DNA of 64,000 nucleotides from Marinilactibacillus sp. Marseille-P9653 (GCF_916618885.1 NZ_CAKAKH010000001.1:1723005-1787004); one strand, 5' to 3'; counted from the stretch's first letter, positions 1-9,577 are shown. Program-made: numbers and translations. Notes: generated by a model not told the origin, from the sequence alone.

Positions 1-518
1 GATTGCCCAATAAAGACAATCAACTTGCCTCCAAATTGATCCTTAAAGATTTTTTCAACTTGTTCTTTTTTATTCGTTTCAGACTCTTCTGTAAGAATAA
101 ACTGATAGCCAATCTCAGTATAGTCTTTCTGGTATTGAAGCATTTCCAGTCTTTGCTCTTCAGTTAATAGATCCAATTTTGTTATAAAAATAACTGGCTC
201 TATATGTTTGGATTCAAGCATCACTAAGAATCGGTCTAGGAGTTGTGTCGAAAATCCAGGATCAATTGCTGACATGATAATAATGCCTACATCTACATTT
301 GCTACTTGAGGTCTTGTTAATTCATTTTTTCGATCAAGAAGATTTTGAATAACACCTTCTGTTAAGTTGCCACTTTCGAATTCCACATAATCTCCAACCA
401 AAGGCGTCAAATTCTGATTTCTAAAAACCCCTCTAGCTCTTGTTTGATATATTGTTTTGGAATCATCCGTTACATAATAAAATCCGCTAAGTGCCTTTGT
501 TATCTGTCCTTTTTGCAA
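1..518 (-). CDS. rsgA: Ribosome small subunit-dependent GTPase A, N-terminal part (cut by window edge)
   Basis: RsgA is a circularly permuted GTPase that acts late in 30S subunit maturation. About 172 N-terminal codons are present and the rest lies beyond base 1. The translation opens MQKGQITKALSGFYYV and continues through the OB-fold (RARGVFRNQNLTPLVGDYVE) into the start of the GTPase domain (NVDVGIIIMSAIDPGFS, then the G4-like FITKLDLL). The start is a TTG at 518-516 behind a GGGAAGG ribosome binding site; no ATG fits. It follows prkC by 24 bases, matching the prpC-prkC-rsgA order of Firmicutes. Identity is confident; only the C-terminus is unseen. Confidence 0.9.
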   Translation of the reverse strand, partial: MQKGQITKALSGFYYVTDDSKTIYQTRARGVFRNQNLTPLVGDYVEFESGNLTEGVIQNLLDRKNELTRPQVANVDVGIIIMSAIDPGFSTQLLDRFLVMLESKHIEPVIFITKLDLLTEEQRLEMLQYQKDYTEIGYQFILTEESETNKKEQVEKIFKDQFGGKLIVFIGQ

Positions 519-542
519 ATAGTTCCTTCCCTTCTAATAATT

Positions 543-2534
543 TTATTCCGTTAAGCCAGATTCTTCCATTATAACTTCGTCGTCACGTTCTACTCTATAA
601 CTAGCAGATTGTCCTTCTTCAACAACAAAACTCAAGATTTCAGGAGTATCCTCAGTAATCTCGTATTCTTTAAAAACTGTATCAATGGAGTTTTCTGCGT
701 CTTCTATATAGATTCTGATCAGATTTGGCACAGGTTCTGGCGCTGGCTCTTCTTCCTCTTCAGATTCTGGATCTTGATCCTGATCGGGCTCTTCTTCTAA
801 TGGTTCGTAAGGAATAATAATCCCTTCATCAAATGTTGACTGTGAGACTTCTTCTGGTCCTGTAGAAAACACAACGGAAATACGTCTTCCTGAATAAATG
901 GTTGTTCCAGCTTCCGGCGACTGACTACTGACTTGTCCAGCAGGAATTTCATCACTCGGTTCATCTGTACTAGATATGGATAAACCCAGTTCATCTGCAT
1001 AGTCTAAAACACCCGCTTCTGAATATCCAGTCAAATCTCTTAAAGTATAACCTGCCTGTCCTGTACTGACAGTTAGCGTGATGGTTGTTTCTCCTGGAAT
1101 GACTTCTTCTCCAGCTTTGATATCTTGAGAAACGATATTTCCTTCTGCTATTGTATCACTACTTTGTTGGACACTCTCAACAGTAAATCCTAATGTAGTC
1201 AGTTCTGCCCGAATGTCTTCGTAAACTTCCCCTTCATAATCTTCAACTTCATAAGGTTCTTGTCCAGTACTAACATAAAGAATAACCTCAGCTTCTTCTC
1301 TCAGTGTAGAGCCTGCTGCAGGATTAGAGCGAATCACATCGCCTGATTCTATCTCTTCACTAGCCTGCTCTATCGGTTCGCCAAGTGTTAAGTTTAATTC
1401 CGTTAGTTGTTCTTCAGCCGCTTCTTGTGTCATTCCAGCAAGTTCTGGAACCGTGACTTCTCCAGGTCTTGTGAAGAATCCAATGGCCCCTACAACGAAC
1501 GTTAAGAATAAAAGGATCAGTACCAACCAGATCCATTTTCTTTTTTTACGTTTTTTAGGGGGAGTCTTTTCTTCAGCCTGTGGATCATCAGCGTTCTGTT
1601 TGACTTCGCTTTCTGACTGGTTCTGTTCTGGTTGATCAGGTACTACAATTGGCGTAATGACCATGGTATCTTCTTTATCAGAGTCTCTCGGTACAAACTT
1701 GCTTTCACTAGCTCTCTCAGGTGAAAGTGCCGTCATTAGATCTTCTTTCATCTCGTCAATGGTCTGATAGCGTTGGCTTGCTTCTTTTGCCGTTGCTTTT
1801 AAAACAACATTTTCCAGCGGCTGTGGAATACGGTTATCAATATCTCTGATAGACGGTAGCTCATTTTGAAAATGTTTCAATGCAATAGAAACAGCAGACT
1901 CACCATCGAAGGGAACATCTCCTGTTAGTAATTCAAACAACAAAATCCCTAATGAATAAATGTCCGACTGCTTGGTGGCCATACTTCCACGTGCTTGTTC
2001 AGGAGACAGGTAATGAACAGAACCTAGTAAAGAGTTGGTTTGCGTAATAGAATTTTGAGAAAGCGCCACAGCTATCCCGAAATCTGTTATTTTAACTGAA
2101 TCATGATGATCAATTAAAATATTTTGTGGCTTGATATCTCTATGAATGATATGGTGCTGATGAGCGTACCGAACAGCATCTAGTATTTGACTCATTATAC
2201 CAATCGATTTCTTATATGGAATTGGATGGTGATCATGGATATATTGCTTCAAATCTGTACCTTCTACGTATTCCATTACAATATAAGGATTTTCATCTTC
2301 TCCAACATCATAAATATTCACAATATTTGGATGGACGAGTTCTGTCGTTGCAAGTGCTTCTCTTTTAAACCTTCTAATACTGTTTTCGTCATTATGAAAA
2401 TTATAAGCCATTAACTTAACAGCAACGTCTCTTTCCAGGATAAGGTCCTTAGCAAGGTAGACTTTAGCCATACCACCTGCACCAATACTCTTGATGACTT
2501 TGTACCTTCCATTGATTCTTTCTCCAGTCTCCAT
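543..2534 (-). CDS. prkC: PASTA-domain serine/threonine protein kinase (PrkC/Stk type)
   Basis: Membrane Ser/Thr kinase that senses muropeptides or lipid II and controls cell-wall and stress physiology. The 663 aa show a kinase domain (about 11-270) with glycine loop GAGGMAKVY at 18-26, catalytic K40 and E59, HRDIKPQN with D133, and DFG with D151. A juxtamembrane linker ends in a basic patch, followed by one transmembrane helix (about 333-354) and three extracellular PASTA repeats (about 359-562). After PASTA 3 come a strongly acidic Asp/Glu/Pro linker and a further domain of about 65 residues. The ATG directly abuts the TAG stop of its phosphatase gene prpC (TAGATG), so the two are translationally coupled. 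Family assignment is certain; ligand and targets are not visible here. Confidence 0.97.
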   Translation of the reverse strand: METGERINGRYKVIKSIGAGGMAKVYLAKDLILERDVAVKLMAYNFHNDENSIRRFKREALATTELVHPNIVNIYDVGEDENPYIVMEYVEGTDLKQYIHDHHPIPYKKSIGIMSQILDAVRYAHQHHIIHRDIKPQNILIDHHDSVKITDFGIAVALSQNSITQTNSLLGSVHYLSPEQARGSMATKQSDIYSLGILLFELLTGDVPFDGESAVSIALKHFQNELPSIRDIDNRIPQPLENVVLKATAKEASQRYQTIDEMKEDLMTALSPERASESKFVPRDSDKEDTMVITPIVVPDQPEQNQSESEVKQNADDPQAEEKTPPKKRKKRKWIWLVLILLFLTFVVGAIGFFTRPGEVTVPELAGMTQEAAEEQLTELNLTLGEPIEQASEEIESGDVIRSNPAAGSTLREEAEVILYVSTGQEPYEVEDYEGEVYEDIRAELTTLGFTVESVQQSSDTIAEGNIVSQDIKAGEEVIPGETTITLTVSTGQAGYTLRDLTGYSEAGVLDYADELGLSISSTDEPSDEIPAGQVSSQSPEAGTTIYSGRRISVVFSTGPEEVSQSTFDEGIIIPYEPLEEEPDQDQDPESEEEEEPAPEPVPNLIRIYIEDAENSIDTVFKEYEITEDTPEILSFVVEEGQSASYRVERDDEVIMEESGLTE

Positions 2535-3314
2535 CTAATTCCCCTCCTTTTTTTCTACTGTTTGTTCAAGACCTAGGCTTTGTGGGGCAAGTTCTAGCAG
2601 ACATACCGTAATATTATCCGTTGCGCCATTCTTTAAAGCTTGTTCAATTAATTCATCTGCTTTAGAGGCATCACTTTTGTTTTTAGAAACGATTGAAAGG
2701 ATATCTTTTTCACTTATAGCATTCGTCAATCCATCAGAACAAAGCAGTAGTAATTGTTTTCCAGAGTTAGAAAAACTGAAAAAGTCAATTTTCACTTCAG
2801 AGCGAACCCCCAGAGAACGTGTAAGTGTATTTCGCTTCTCATGCGTTAATGCTTCTTCCTCTGTTATTTGCCCCGTCATTTTCAATTCATTGGCAAAAGA
2901 ATGGTCTTCTGTGATGCGCGTAATAGAAGTTTCTTCTATAATATACGCTCTACTATCGCCAATATTTGCGATTACCGTCATTTCTTCAAATACAGCAGCT
3001 GCAACTAGTGTTGTCCCCATACCTTGAAGGTCTTTAAATATATTGGCAGCATCATAAATTCTCTTATTTTCTTCATTAATATGATTTTGAAACCAGTCTT
3101 CTACAGCTTCAATGTCTTTATTTTTAAAATCAGACTGTTCCCAGCTATTTCCTAGCTGCAAAACAGCCATTTCACTCGCAATATCACCGGCATTATGCCC
3201 ACCCATCCCATCACATAAAACAGCTAACGTTTGATTATCTGCATTAACAAACGTAGAAACGTAGTCTTGATTCGAATCTCGCTTACCAATATTAGATCTA
3301 GTTGTAATGTTCAG
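2535..3314 (-). CDS. prpC: PP2C-family protein phosphatase (PrpC/Stp)
   Basis: Mn2+-dependent phosphatase that removes phosphate from PrkC and its substrates. Metal-binding motifs are seen: DGMGGHNAGD, the GDSRAY motif, SDGLTNAI and the C-terminal GATDNITV. The first ATG in frame (3206) would start inside DGMGG and lose an essential Asp and the family's N-terminal strand. Upstream the frame stays open and reads NITTRSNIGKRDSNQDYV, as PP2C enzymes require, back to a TGA. The only plausible initiator is CTG at 3314-3312, 7 bases after an AGAGGTG Shine-Dalgarno, giving 259 aa. ATT at 3308 is a poorer choice. The gene is coupled to prkC downstream. Confidence 0.9.
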   Translation of the reverse strand: MNITTRSNIGKRDSNQDYVSTFVNADNQTLAVLCDGMGGHNAGDIASEMAVLQLGNSWEQSDFKNKDIEAVEDWFQNHINEENKRIYDAANIFKDLQGMGTTLVAAAVFEEMTVIANIGDSRAYIIEETSITRITEDHSFANELKMTGQITEEEALTHEKRNTLTRSLGVRSEVKIDFFSFSNSGKQLLLLCSDGLTNAISEKDILSIVSKNKSDASKADELIEQALKNGATDNITVCLLELAPQSLGLEQTVEKKEGN

Positions 3315-3365
3315 TTTCGTTCACCTCTGATTTATAAATAACGTACTTTCTTCTGGTCTCTATGT

Positions 3366-3389
3366 ACCTACCCAAATCATTGGATAGGT
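3366..3389 (-). promoter_or_regulatory. Hairpin in the rsmB-prpC intergenic leader
   Basis: The 120 bases between rsmB and prpC, read on the minus strand, contain a possible promoter (TTGTAC, 17 bases, CATACT) and then the hairpin ACCTATCCA / TGGGTAGGT with a 6-base loop. No U-run follows it, so it does not look like a terminator. It lies about 50 bases before the CTG start of prpC and may stabilise the transcript or influence translation. The pairing is seen; the role is inferred. Confidence 0.4.
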
Positions 3390-3434
3390 GCTTTTAACTA
3401 TTAGTATGTCTTATTTTTTCTAGATGTACAAGTA

Positions 3435-4790
3435 TCAATTCTCTTTAACTAATGAACAGATAAAGAAGCCATCCGTTTGATATTCATGAGGATACAGTCT
3501 TAACATATCGTCACTATCCAATTTCAATTGGTTACTTTCTAAAATCACTGGTTCTACTTTGAAATCAGGATGCTTTTCTAGGAAAGCTTGAATAACTTCT
3601 TCGTTTTCTTCTGGTGTTATGGTACACGTGCTATAAACTAGTCGACCTTTGGCTTTTAATAAAGGGGCCATGTGTGTCAAAATATCGATTTGTATTTTTT
3701 TCAAGGATCTTAGATCCTCTATTGTTTTAGAGTATCTGATTTCAGGTTTTCTTCTCATCAATCCTAAACCTGAACAAGGTGCATCCACTAGTATTTTCTC
3801 GAACGATTCAGCTTGAACTTCTTCACCAATTTTACGAGCATCTATATTTCTAGCTGTAACAACGGCTTCTACGTTCTGTCTCTTCGCGTTTTCTTCTATG
3901 AGCTTGATCTTATGCTTATGAAGATCAAGTGCCAGCACTTCTCCTCCTAGCTGAGCATCTAGATACGAAGCGATATGTGTTGTCTTACCACCAGGCGCTG
4001 CGCAAGCATCCAAAACTTTATCTCCTGGCTCTAATTGTAGCGAAGGTGCAACTAGCATTGAACTTTCGTCTTGAATCGTCAGTTTACCTGATTTAAATAA
4101 CTCCGATTTTGCAGGCAATCCACTTTCACTGATCAAACCTTGAAGAGATACGATACTTCTCTTGACGCTATAACCTTCTGCTGTCAATTGCTCAATAGCT
4201 TCTTCGATCGTAATTTGTTTCTGATTCACTCGCAAGCTGACTTTTGATTTTTCAGAAAGAGATTGTGCATATTTTTCTGTTTCTTCAATCCCAATTTTAT
4301 TTATACTTGTTTCAATCATCCAGTCAGGAAGACTATACTGGATACCCAGTCTCTTTACTGGATCTTCAATTTTAAGAAAATCCGGTTTTTCACTTCTCAA
4401 AACGTTTCTAAGCACACCGTTCACTAACCCAGCAATGCCTTTATGCCCTCTGGATTTAGCAATATTTACCGCTTCATTTAACACAGCGTGATCTGGAACG
4501 CGTTCAAGGTAATGTAACTGATAAACTGAAAGTCTTAAAAGTTCCAGCACCCAGTTTTCTAGCTTTTTTTTCTGATCAAGTAATGGTTCTAACGTGTAAT
4601 CCAGCGTTCTTTTTCTTTGAATCACACCATAAACCAGTTCCGTTAATAAATTGCTGTCTTCTCTTGATAGCGCATGTTTTTCAATTGTCTGATTCAAGAC
4701 AATATTACTGAATGCCCCTTTAGTATTCACTTTTTCAAGTATAGTCATAGCCAGATAGCGGCTACTGTTTCTAATCGTATTATTCGCCAA
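3435..4790 (-). CDS. rsmB: 16S rRNA (cytosine-967-C5)-methyltransferase
   Basis: SAM-dependent enzyme making m5C967 of 16S rRNA. The 451 aa comprise an N-terminal NusB-like RNA-binding domain (about 1-140) and a Rossmann methyltransferase with DACAAPGGKTTH (SAM loop), the catalytic-pair motifs DAPCSGLG and YSTCTITPEENE (the two Cys of m5C enzymes), and MRRKPEIRYS. The start overlaps the end of fmt by 11 bases, so translation is coupled. Length and domain order are normal for the RsmB/Sun family. Confidence 0.96.
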   Translation of the reverse strand: MANNTIRNSSRYLAMTILEKVNTKGAFSNIVLNQTIEKHALSREDSNLLTELVYGVIQRKRTLDYTLEPLLDQKKKLENWVLELLRLSVYQLHYLERVPDHAVLNEAVNIAKSRGHKGIAGLVNGVLRNVLRSEKPDFLKIEDPVKRLGIQYSLPDWMIETSINKIGIEETEKYAQSLSEKSKVSLRVNQKQITIEEAIEQLTAEGYSVKRSIVSLQGLISESGLPAKSELFKSGKLTIQDESSMLVAPSLQLEPGDKVLDACAAPGGKTTHIASYLDAQLGGEVLALDLHKHKIKLIEENAKRQNVEAVVTARNIDARKIGEEVQAESFEKILVDAPCSGLGLMRRKPEIRYSKTIEDLRSLKKIQIDILTHMAPLLKAKGRLVYSTCTITPEENEEVIQAFLEKHPDFKVEPVILESNQLKLDSDDMLRLYPHEYQTDGFFICSLVKEN

Positions 4791-5727
4791 AGTTACATCC
4801 TTCTTTCAGTTGACTACCTGCACCAACAAGGTAATCTCTTGTTTTCATTTTTTGTTTCCCAAAGGGTTGGATTTCAATCAGTTCAATTAACGTTTTCGAA
4901 CCACAAGCAACCACAATGGCATTTTTTTGAATTTCTTCAATCGTTCCGGGTTCTTTAGTAGCTGTACCTTCAACTGGGTTGACTGACCAAATTTTCATTC
5001 TTTTTCCTTGAAAATAAGTATGTGAACCTGGGAATGGTCTCAATCCTCTCACTTTACAGTCGATTTCTTCAGCTGTTTGATTGAAGTCGATTTTTTCCTG
5101 TTCTGAGTGAATCATAGGTGCATAAGTCACTTTACTCGGATCTTGCTCAATTGAAGGATTTGTTCTATTAAAAATAGCTGGCAATATCTCCATCAAAGTA
5201 TCTCTTCCCAAGAGACTTAGTTTTTCAAACATGGATCCTACGTCATCTTGTTTTGTAATTGGTATCGTCTGTTGAGCAATAATATTCCCAGCATCCATTT
5301 CTTTTTCCATGTACATGATCGTAACACCCGTCTCATCATCTCCATTGATTATCGCTGAATGAATAGGTGCAGCACCACGATATTTTGGAAGAAGAGAGGC
5401 ATGAACATTGATGGATTTGAATTCTGGGGTATAAAGTAATTTAGTTGGAACATATTGTCCATAAGCCGCAGTTATTAATAAATCTGGTTGCAAATCGAGA
5501 ATTTGCTGCATTTCTTCAGATCCAGATAATTTTTCCGGCTGGTAAACTGGCAGATCCAGTTCTAGCGCTAAAGCTTTGACGGGTGGTGGTGTCAGAATTT
5601 TTTTCCGTCCTACTTTTCTATCTGGTTGTGTAACGACAGCAATAACCTCAACTTGATCTGATTCGGATAGTGCTTTCAATATAGGGACTGAGAACTGGGG
5701 AGTTCCCATAAAGACAATTTTATACAC
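4780..5727 (-). CDS. fmt: Methionyl-tRNA formyltransferase
   Basis: Formylates initiator Met-tRNA using 10-formyl-THF. The 315 aa carry the N-terminal formyltransferase fold beginning YKIVFMGTPQFSVPIL, the active-site stretch NVHASLLPKYRGAAPIHSAI with its Asn and His, and the MDAGNII motif, followed by the C-terminal OB-like tRNA-binding domain (from about residue 205). The start is GTG (5727) after an AGGAGG with 6-base spacing. It sits between priA and rsmB in the usual order. def, often a neighbour, is here placed separately at 60642. Confidence 0.97.
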   Translation of the reverse strand: MYKIVFMGTPQFSVPILKALSESDQVEVIAVVTQPDRKVGRKKILTPPPVKALALELDLPVYQPEKLSGSEEMQQILDLQPDLLITAAYGQYVPTKLLYTPEFKSINVHASLLPKYRGAAPIHSAIINGDDETGVTIMYMEKEMDAGNIIAQQTIPITKQDDVGSMFEKLSLLGRDTLMEILPAIFNRTNPSIEQDPSKVTYAPMIHSEQEKIDFNQTAEEIDCKVRGLRPFPGSHTYFQGKRMKIWSVNPVEGTATKEPGTIEEIQKNAIVVACGSKTLIELIEIQPFGKQKMKTRDYLVGAGSQLKEGCNFGE

Positions 5728-5752
5728 AGTGTTCCTCCTAATGATTGATTCT

Positions 5753-8170
5753 TTAAATGAAGTTCATGGGTTGCGCATCAATGGAAACGAAAAGACCTTT
5801 GGCCTGATCTTTTTGGCTATTCATCAATAGTTCATGCAATCTTTCAGACAACGCTGACTCTTTTTTATACTTTATAAGGGCTTGAAAATGATAACGATTA
5901 TGTGTTCTAGCAATTGATTTAGGTGTTGGTCCTAAAACGATTGCTTTATCACTCAGCACCGGCTTAATAAAATGCATAAATTCTCCGATTTTTTTTGCGG
6001 CAGTCATTTCATTTTCATGGCTGACAGAGATACTGACCAGAAAATAGTAAGGACTATAATCACTGATATGCCTTAACTGCATTTCTCTTTTATAAAAAGC
6101 ATTATAGTCATGTCTCTTTGCGTATTGAATGGCATAATGGTCTGGATTAAATGATTGTACATAGACTTTCCCTATTTTTTCAGCTCTACCTGCTCGTCCA
6201 CTGACTTGCGTAAGTAGCTGGAAAGTTCTTTCCGCTGATCTAAAATCTGGCAGCCCTAGTGATGTATCTGCATTGATTACCCCAACTAGTGTAACATCTG
6301 GAAAATCCAGACCTTTTGCAATCATTTGAGTACCTAGCAAAATATCGGCCTTTTTATTGCCAAAATCACTCAGTAAGCGCTCATGAGCGCCTTTTCTTCT
6401 GGTCGTATCTACATCCATTCTAAGAATTCTAGCTTCCGGAAATAGTTCTTGTAATTCTTCTTGAACTTTTTGCGTTCCCGTTCCAAAATAACGGATACTC
6501 TTACTGCGACAACTTGGACAGATAGATGGAATCCCTTCTTCATGTCCGCAATAATGGCATTTCATGGTTTTTGTATCCATATGCAGTGTCTGCGAAATAT
6601 CACAGTTCGGGCACTCCAACACAAATCCACAGTCTCGGCACATCACGAATGAAGAGTAACCTCTCCTATTTAACATCAAAACAGCCTGCTCATTTTTTTC
6701 TATTCGATCTTTAATGGCTGACTGTAATTCCATTGAGAAGTTGCTTCGATTCCCTATCTTGGCTTCTTCTCGCATATCAATGACTTTTACTTCTGGTAAA
6801 GCTTTCTTATTTGCCCGTTCATTTAATTCAAGTAAAGTATAAACGCCTTTACTTGCTCTTGCGCTAGATTCTAAGGATGGCGTCGCACTTCCTAAAATAA
6901 CTGGACAGTTGTGGAAATCACCTCGCCATATTGCAATATCTCTCGCATGATACCTTGGGTTTTCTTCTTGTTTGTAGCTGGTCTCATGCTCTTCATCAAT
7001 GATGATCAAGCCGATTTTTTTCAATGGCGCAAATACACTGGATCTAGCACCTACAACAACTGACGCTTCACCATTATTGATTTTGCGCCATTCATCGTAC
7101 TTTTCACCTTCCGAAAGTCCACTGTGCAGCACAGCTACCTTTTCACCGAATCGACTTTTAAATCTGTATACCATTTGGGGTGTTAATGCAATTTCTGGAA
7201 CGAGCATTAACGCTCCCTGATCTTGATCAATAACTTTTGAAATCGTCTGAAGATAAACTTCTGTTTTTCCGCTACCCGTTATGCCTTTCAACAAAAACAC
7301 TTGATTTTCTTTGCTGTCCAGTTTTTGACTTATTTGATCATAGGCTACTTGCTGTTCATCGTTAAGCTTCAAATGATGGCTTTTATCAATAGTGATATCT
7401 TTAAAAGGATCTCGATAAACCTCAACATCTTTGATCTCTAGCCAGCCTTTTTTCTGAGCTTCATTGATAGAAGAAAGGGAAATTCCGTATTCTTCCTTAA
7501 TCCACTTCGTATCAACCCATTCATTTTCTTGCATTGATTGTAAAACATTAATCAAAGCAATTTGCTTTTTAGCATTTTGTCTAAGTGTTTCACGTATTTC
7601 TTCCAATTGTTCAAAATCTAATACAGGTTTGATTTTCTTAACAGTTTTCTTCGTACGCTTATCCTTAACATTGTAATTAACCTCTACTTTATCTGCAGCT
7701 TTAAGTTCCAGCATCTGCTTGACTAAATTTCGATCAATCACTTCTTCCCAAGACAAGGTATCTTTACCTTTGAATAATTCAAAAAACAACTCTTCATCGA
7801 TATCATCGACAACAGTGACTGTTTTTTTGTATTTTGCTCTTAATACTGCGGGAAGCATAGTCTGATAACAACTAATTTGAAAACTATACGTACTTCTAGC
7901 CATATATTCGCCAAGTTGAATCAATTCCGGTTTTAAAACTGGCGCAAGATCCATCAACTCATCGAGCTCTTTAAGTTCTCCTTCATAATCGCTCGACTCG
8001 AATATATTTGTAACGAACCCTTGTACTAATCGAGACCCTTTACCAAATGGAATTACTACTCTCATCCCTGGTTCTATACGCTGTTCGAACGCTTGAGGAA
8101 TCTCATAGTGAAACGGTCTATTTGTTTGCAGTACTGGAACATCAACAATCACTTCGGCTACGTAAGGCAT
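5753..8170 (-). CDS. priA: Primosomal protein N', replication restart helicase
   Basis: 3'-5' DNA helicase that recognises stalled forks and reloads the replisome. The 805 aa show the N-terminal DNA-binding domain (about 1-105), a linker winged helix, Walker A GITGSGKTEVYL, DEEH box, the eight-Cys zinc module (CRDCGF, CPNC, CHYCG, CPSC) and the C-terminal helicase half with GRAGRAEKIG. The ATG follows an AGGAAG site and lies 13 bases after coaBC, so it is co-transcribed. Length is typical. Confidence 0.97.
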   Translation of the reverse strand: MPYVAEVIVDVPVLQTNRPFHYEIPQAFEQRIEPGMRVVIPFGKGSRLVQGFVTNIFESSDYEGELKELDELMDLAPVLKPELIQLGEYMARSTYSFQISCYQTMLPAVLRAKYKKTVTVVDDIDEELFFELFKGKDTLSWEEVIDRNLVKQMLELKAADKVEVNYNVKDKRTKKTVKKIKPVLDFEQLEEIRETLRQNAKKQIALINVLQSMQENEWVDTKWIKEEYGISLSSINEAQKKGWLEIKDVEVYRDPFKDITIDKSHHLKLNDEQQVAYDQISQKLDSKENQVFLLKGITGSGKTEVYLQTISKVIDQDQGALMLVPEIALTPQMVYRFKSRFGEKVAVLHSGLSEGEKYDEWRKINNGEASVVVGARSSVFAPLKKIGLIIIDEEHETSYKQEENPRYHARDIAIWRGDFHNCPVILGSATPSLESSARASKGVYTLLELNERANKKALPEVKVIDMREEAKIGNRSNFSMELQSAIKDRIEKNEQAVLMLNRRGYSSFVMCRDCGFVLECPNCDISQTLHMDTKTMKCHYCGHEEGIPSICPSCRSKSIRYFGTGTQKVQEELQELFPEARILRMDVDTTRRKGAHERLLSDFGNKKADILLGTQMIAKGLDFPDVTLVGVINADTSLGLPDFRSAERTFQLLTQVSGRAGRAEKIGKVYVQSFNPDHYAIQYAKRHDYNAFYKREMQLRHISDYSPYYFLVSISVSHENEMTAAKKIGEFMHFIKPVLSDKAIVLGPTPKSIARTHNRYHFQALIKYKKESALSERLHELLMNSQKDQAKGLFVSIDAQPMNFI

Positions 8171-8183
8171 TTTGGTCTTCCTT

Positions 8184-9377
8184 TCATTCTAAACGTTCGA
8201 TCAGTATTTCAATGATACTTTGAGCAATTTCTGCTTTCTTGGATAATTTAATGGTTACAGGCTGATTGATGTCTGAATATATTGTGACTTCATTATGATT
8301 GGAATTAAATCCTCTATCCTTTTTACCAACGTCGTTTGCTATGATTAGATCTGCATTTTTTTCAGTCAACTTTTTCAAAGCATAGGTTTCAATGTTTTCT
8401 GTTTCTGCGGCAAATCCAATTAAAAATTGTTTTGTTTTCTTTTTACCCATTTCTTTTAAAATATCTGGATTTTTTTTCAAATCAATCGTTAACTGATTTT
8501 GTTTTTTCATTTTATGTTCTTCAACTTTTAAAGGCGCATAGTCTGAAACAGCCGCCGCCATAATCAGCACATCTATTTCTTGAAACGCTTGATTAACGGC
8601 TTCGTACATCTGTGCAGCAGAATCAATTTGAATTCGGTTAATCTGTTTACGTGACGGCAAATCGCTCACTGTGATCAAGGTCACTTCTGCACCTGCATTC
8701 CATGCGGCTTCTGCAAGCGCATGTCCCATCTTTCCTGAAGAATCATTTGAGATAAAGCGAACCGGATCGATTCTCTCTTTCGTTCCTCCCGCAGTAATCA
8801 GTACTTTTTTCCCTTTTAATGGCAAACTTTCTCTGAATTCCATCAAGAAGCCTTCTAAAGCTTCAATAATGGCATCTGTTTCTGGAAATCTCCCTTTACC
8901 ACTATAGCCTTCTGCGAGAAATCCAGTTTCAGGCTCCATGACATAATGGTTACGATTTCTCAGTGTTTCAATATTCTTTTGCGTCGCTGGATGCTCCAGC
9001 ATATGCTCATTCATTGCTGGAACTAGAAATATTGGCGATACAGTTGCCAATAACGCCGACGTCACGAAATTATCAGCCATTCCATTTGCTAGTTTTGCAA
9101 TTGTATTTGCTGTAGCGGGGGCAACAATAGAAACATCTGCCCAGTCGGCAAAATGTATATGCTGTACGTAGTGCGGATCTTCTTCTGAAAAGGTATCTAT
9201 ATGAACGGCATGCTTGCTCAACACTTGAAACGTCAATGGAGATACAAACTCTGTAGCTGAAGGGGTCATAGCAACTTGGACATCAGCGCCCATTTTAATG
9301 AATTCCCTCATCAAGCTAATAGACTTGTAAACAGCAATTCCACCCGTTACATAAAGAGCTACTTTTAAATTTTTCAT
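8184..9377 (-). CDS. coaBC: Bifunctional phosphopantothenoylcysteine decarboxylase/synthetase
   Basis: Carries out two steps of coenzyme A synthesis: CTP-dependent ligation of Cys to 4'-phosphopantothenate, and FMN-dependent decarboxylation. The flavoprotein CoaC part (about 1-180) shows VTGGIAVYKS, the IHFADWADVSIVAPATANT region with the catalytic His, and VPAMNEHML. The CoaB part (about 190-397) shows ITAGGTKERIDPVRFISN and AAVSDY. Gene order rpoZ-coaBC-priA is the standard Firmicutes arrangement. A terminator-like hairpin lies between rpoZ and coaBC. Confidence 0.96.
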   Translation of the reverse strand: MKNLKVALYVTGGIAVYKSISLMREFIKMGADVQVAMTPSATEFVSPLTFQVLSKHAVHIDTFSEEDPHYVQHIHFADWADVSIVAPATANTIAKLANGMADNFVTSALLATVSPIFLVPAMNEHMLEHPATQKNIETLRNRNHYVMEPETGFLAEGYSGKGRFPETDAIIEALEGFLMEFRESLPLKGKKVLITAGGTKERIDPVRFISNDSSGKMGHALAEAAWNAGAEVTLITVSDLPSRKQINRIQIDSAAQMYEAVNQAFQEIDVLIMAAAVSDYAPLKVEEHKMKKQNQLTIDLKKNPDILKEMGKKKTKQFLIGFAAETENIETYALKKLTEKNADLIIANDVGKKDRGFNSNHNEVTIYSDINQPVTIKLSKKAEIAQSIIEILIERLE

Positions 9378-9484
9378 GATCTACACATCCTCACTTATCT
9401 GATAAGATTATTTTACCAAGAAATAGAACGAAAGTCTTCAAGACCTCCATTTACTCTCGATAATAGATTTAAACTGGCTACTCA

Positions 9485-9561
9485 TAAAAAAACCTCTGCC
9501 AGTGTTTATTGCAGATAAGAAGGTTCCTTTTCTACAATAACACAATACCCGCAGAGGTTTT
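9485..9561 (-). terminator. Long hairpin terminator after rpoZ
   Basis: On the minus strand the outer stem AACCTCTGC / GCAGAGGTT is followed by a run of seven T. The 51 bases between the arms also fold: a GTGTTATTGTAGA arm pairs imperfectly with TCTGCAATAAACAC, and the tip holds AAGG/CCTT. The whole element is thus one hairpin of about 75 bases, much longer than a normal terminator, placed within the gmk-rpoZ-coaBC series. Confidence 0.75.
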
Positions 9562-9577
9562 GTTCATTTATACTCGT

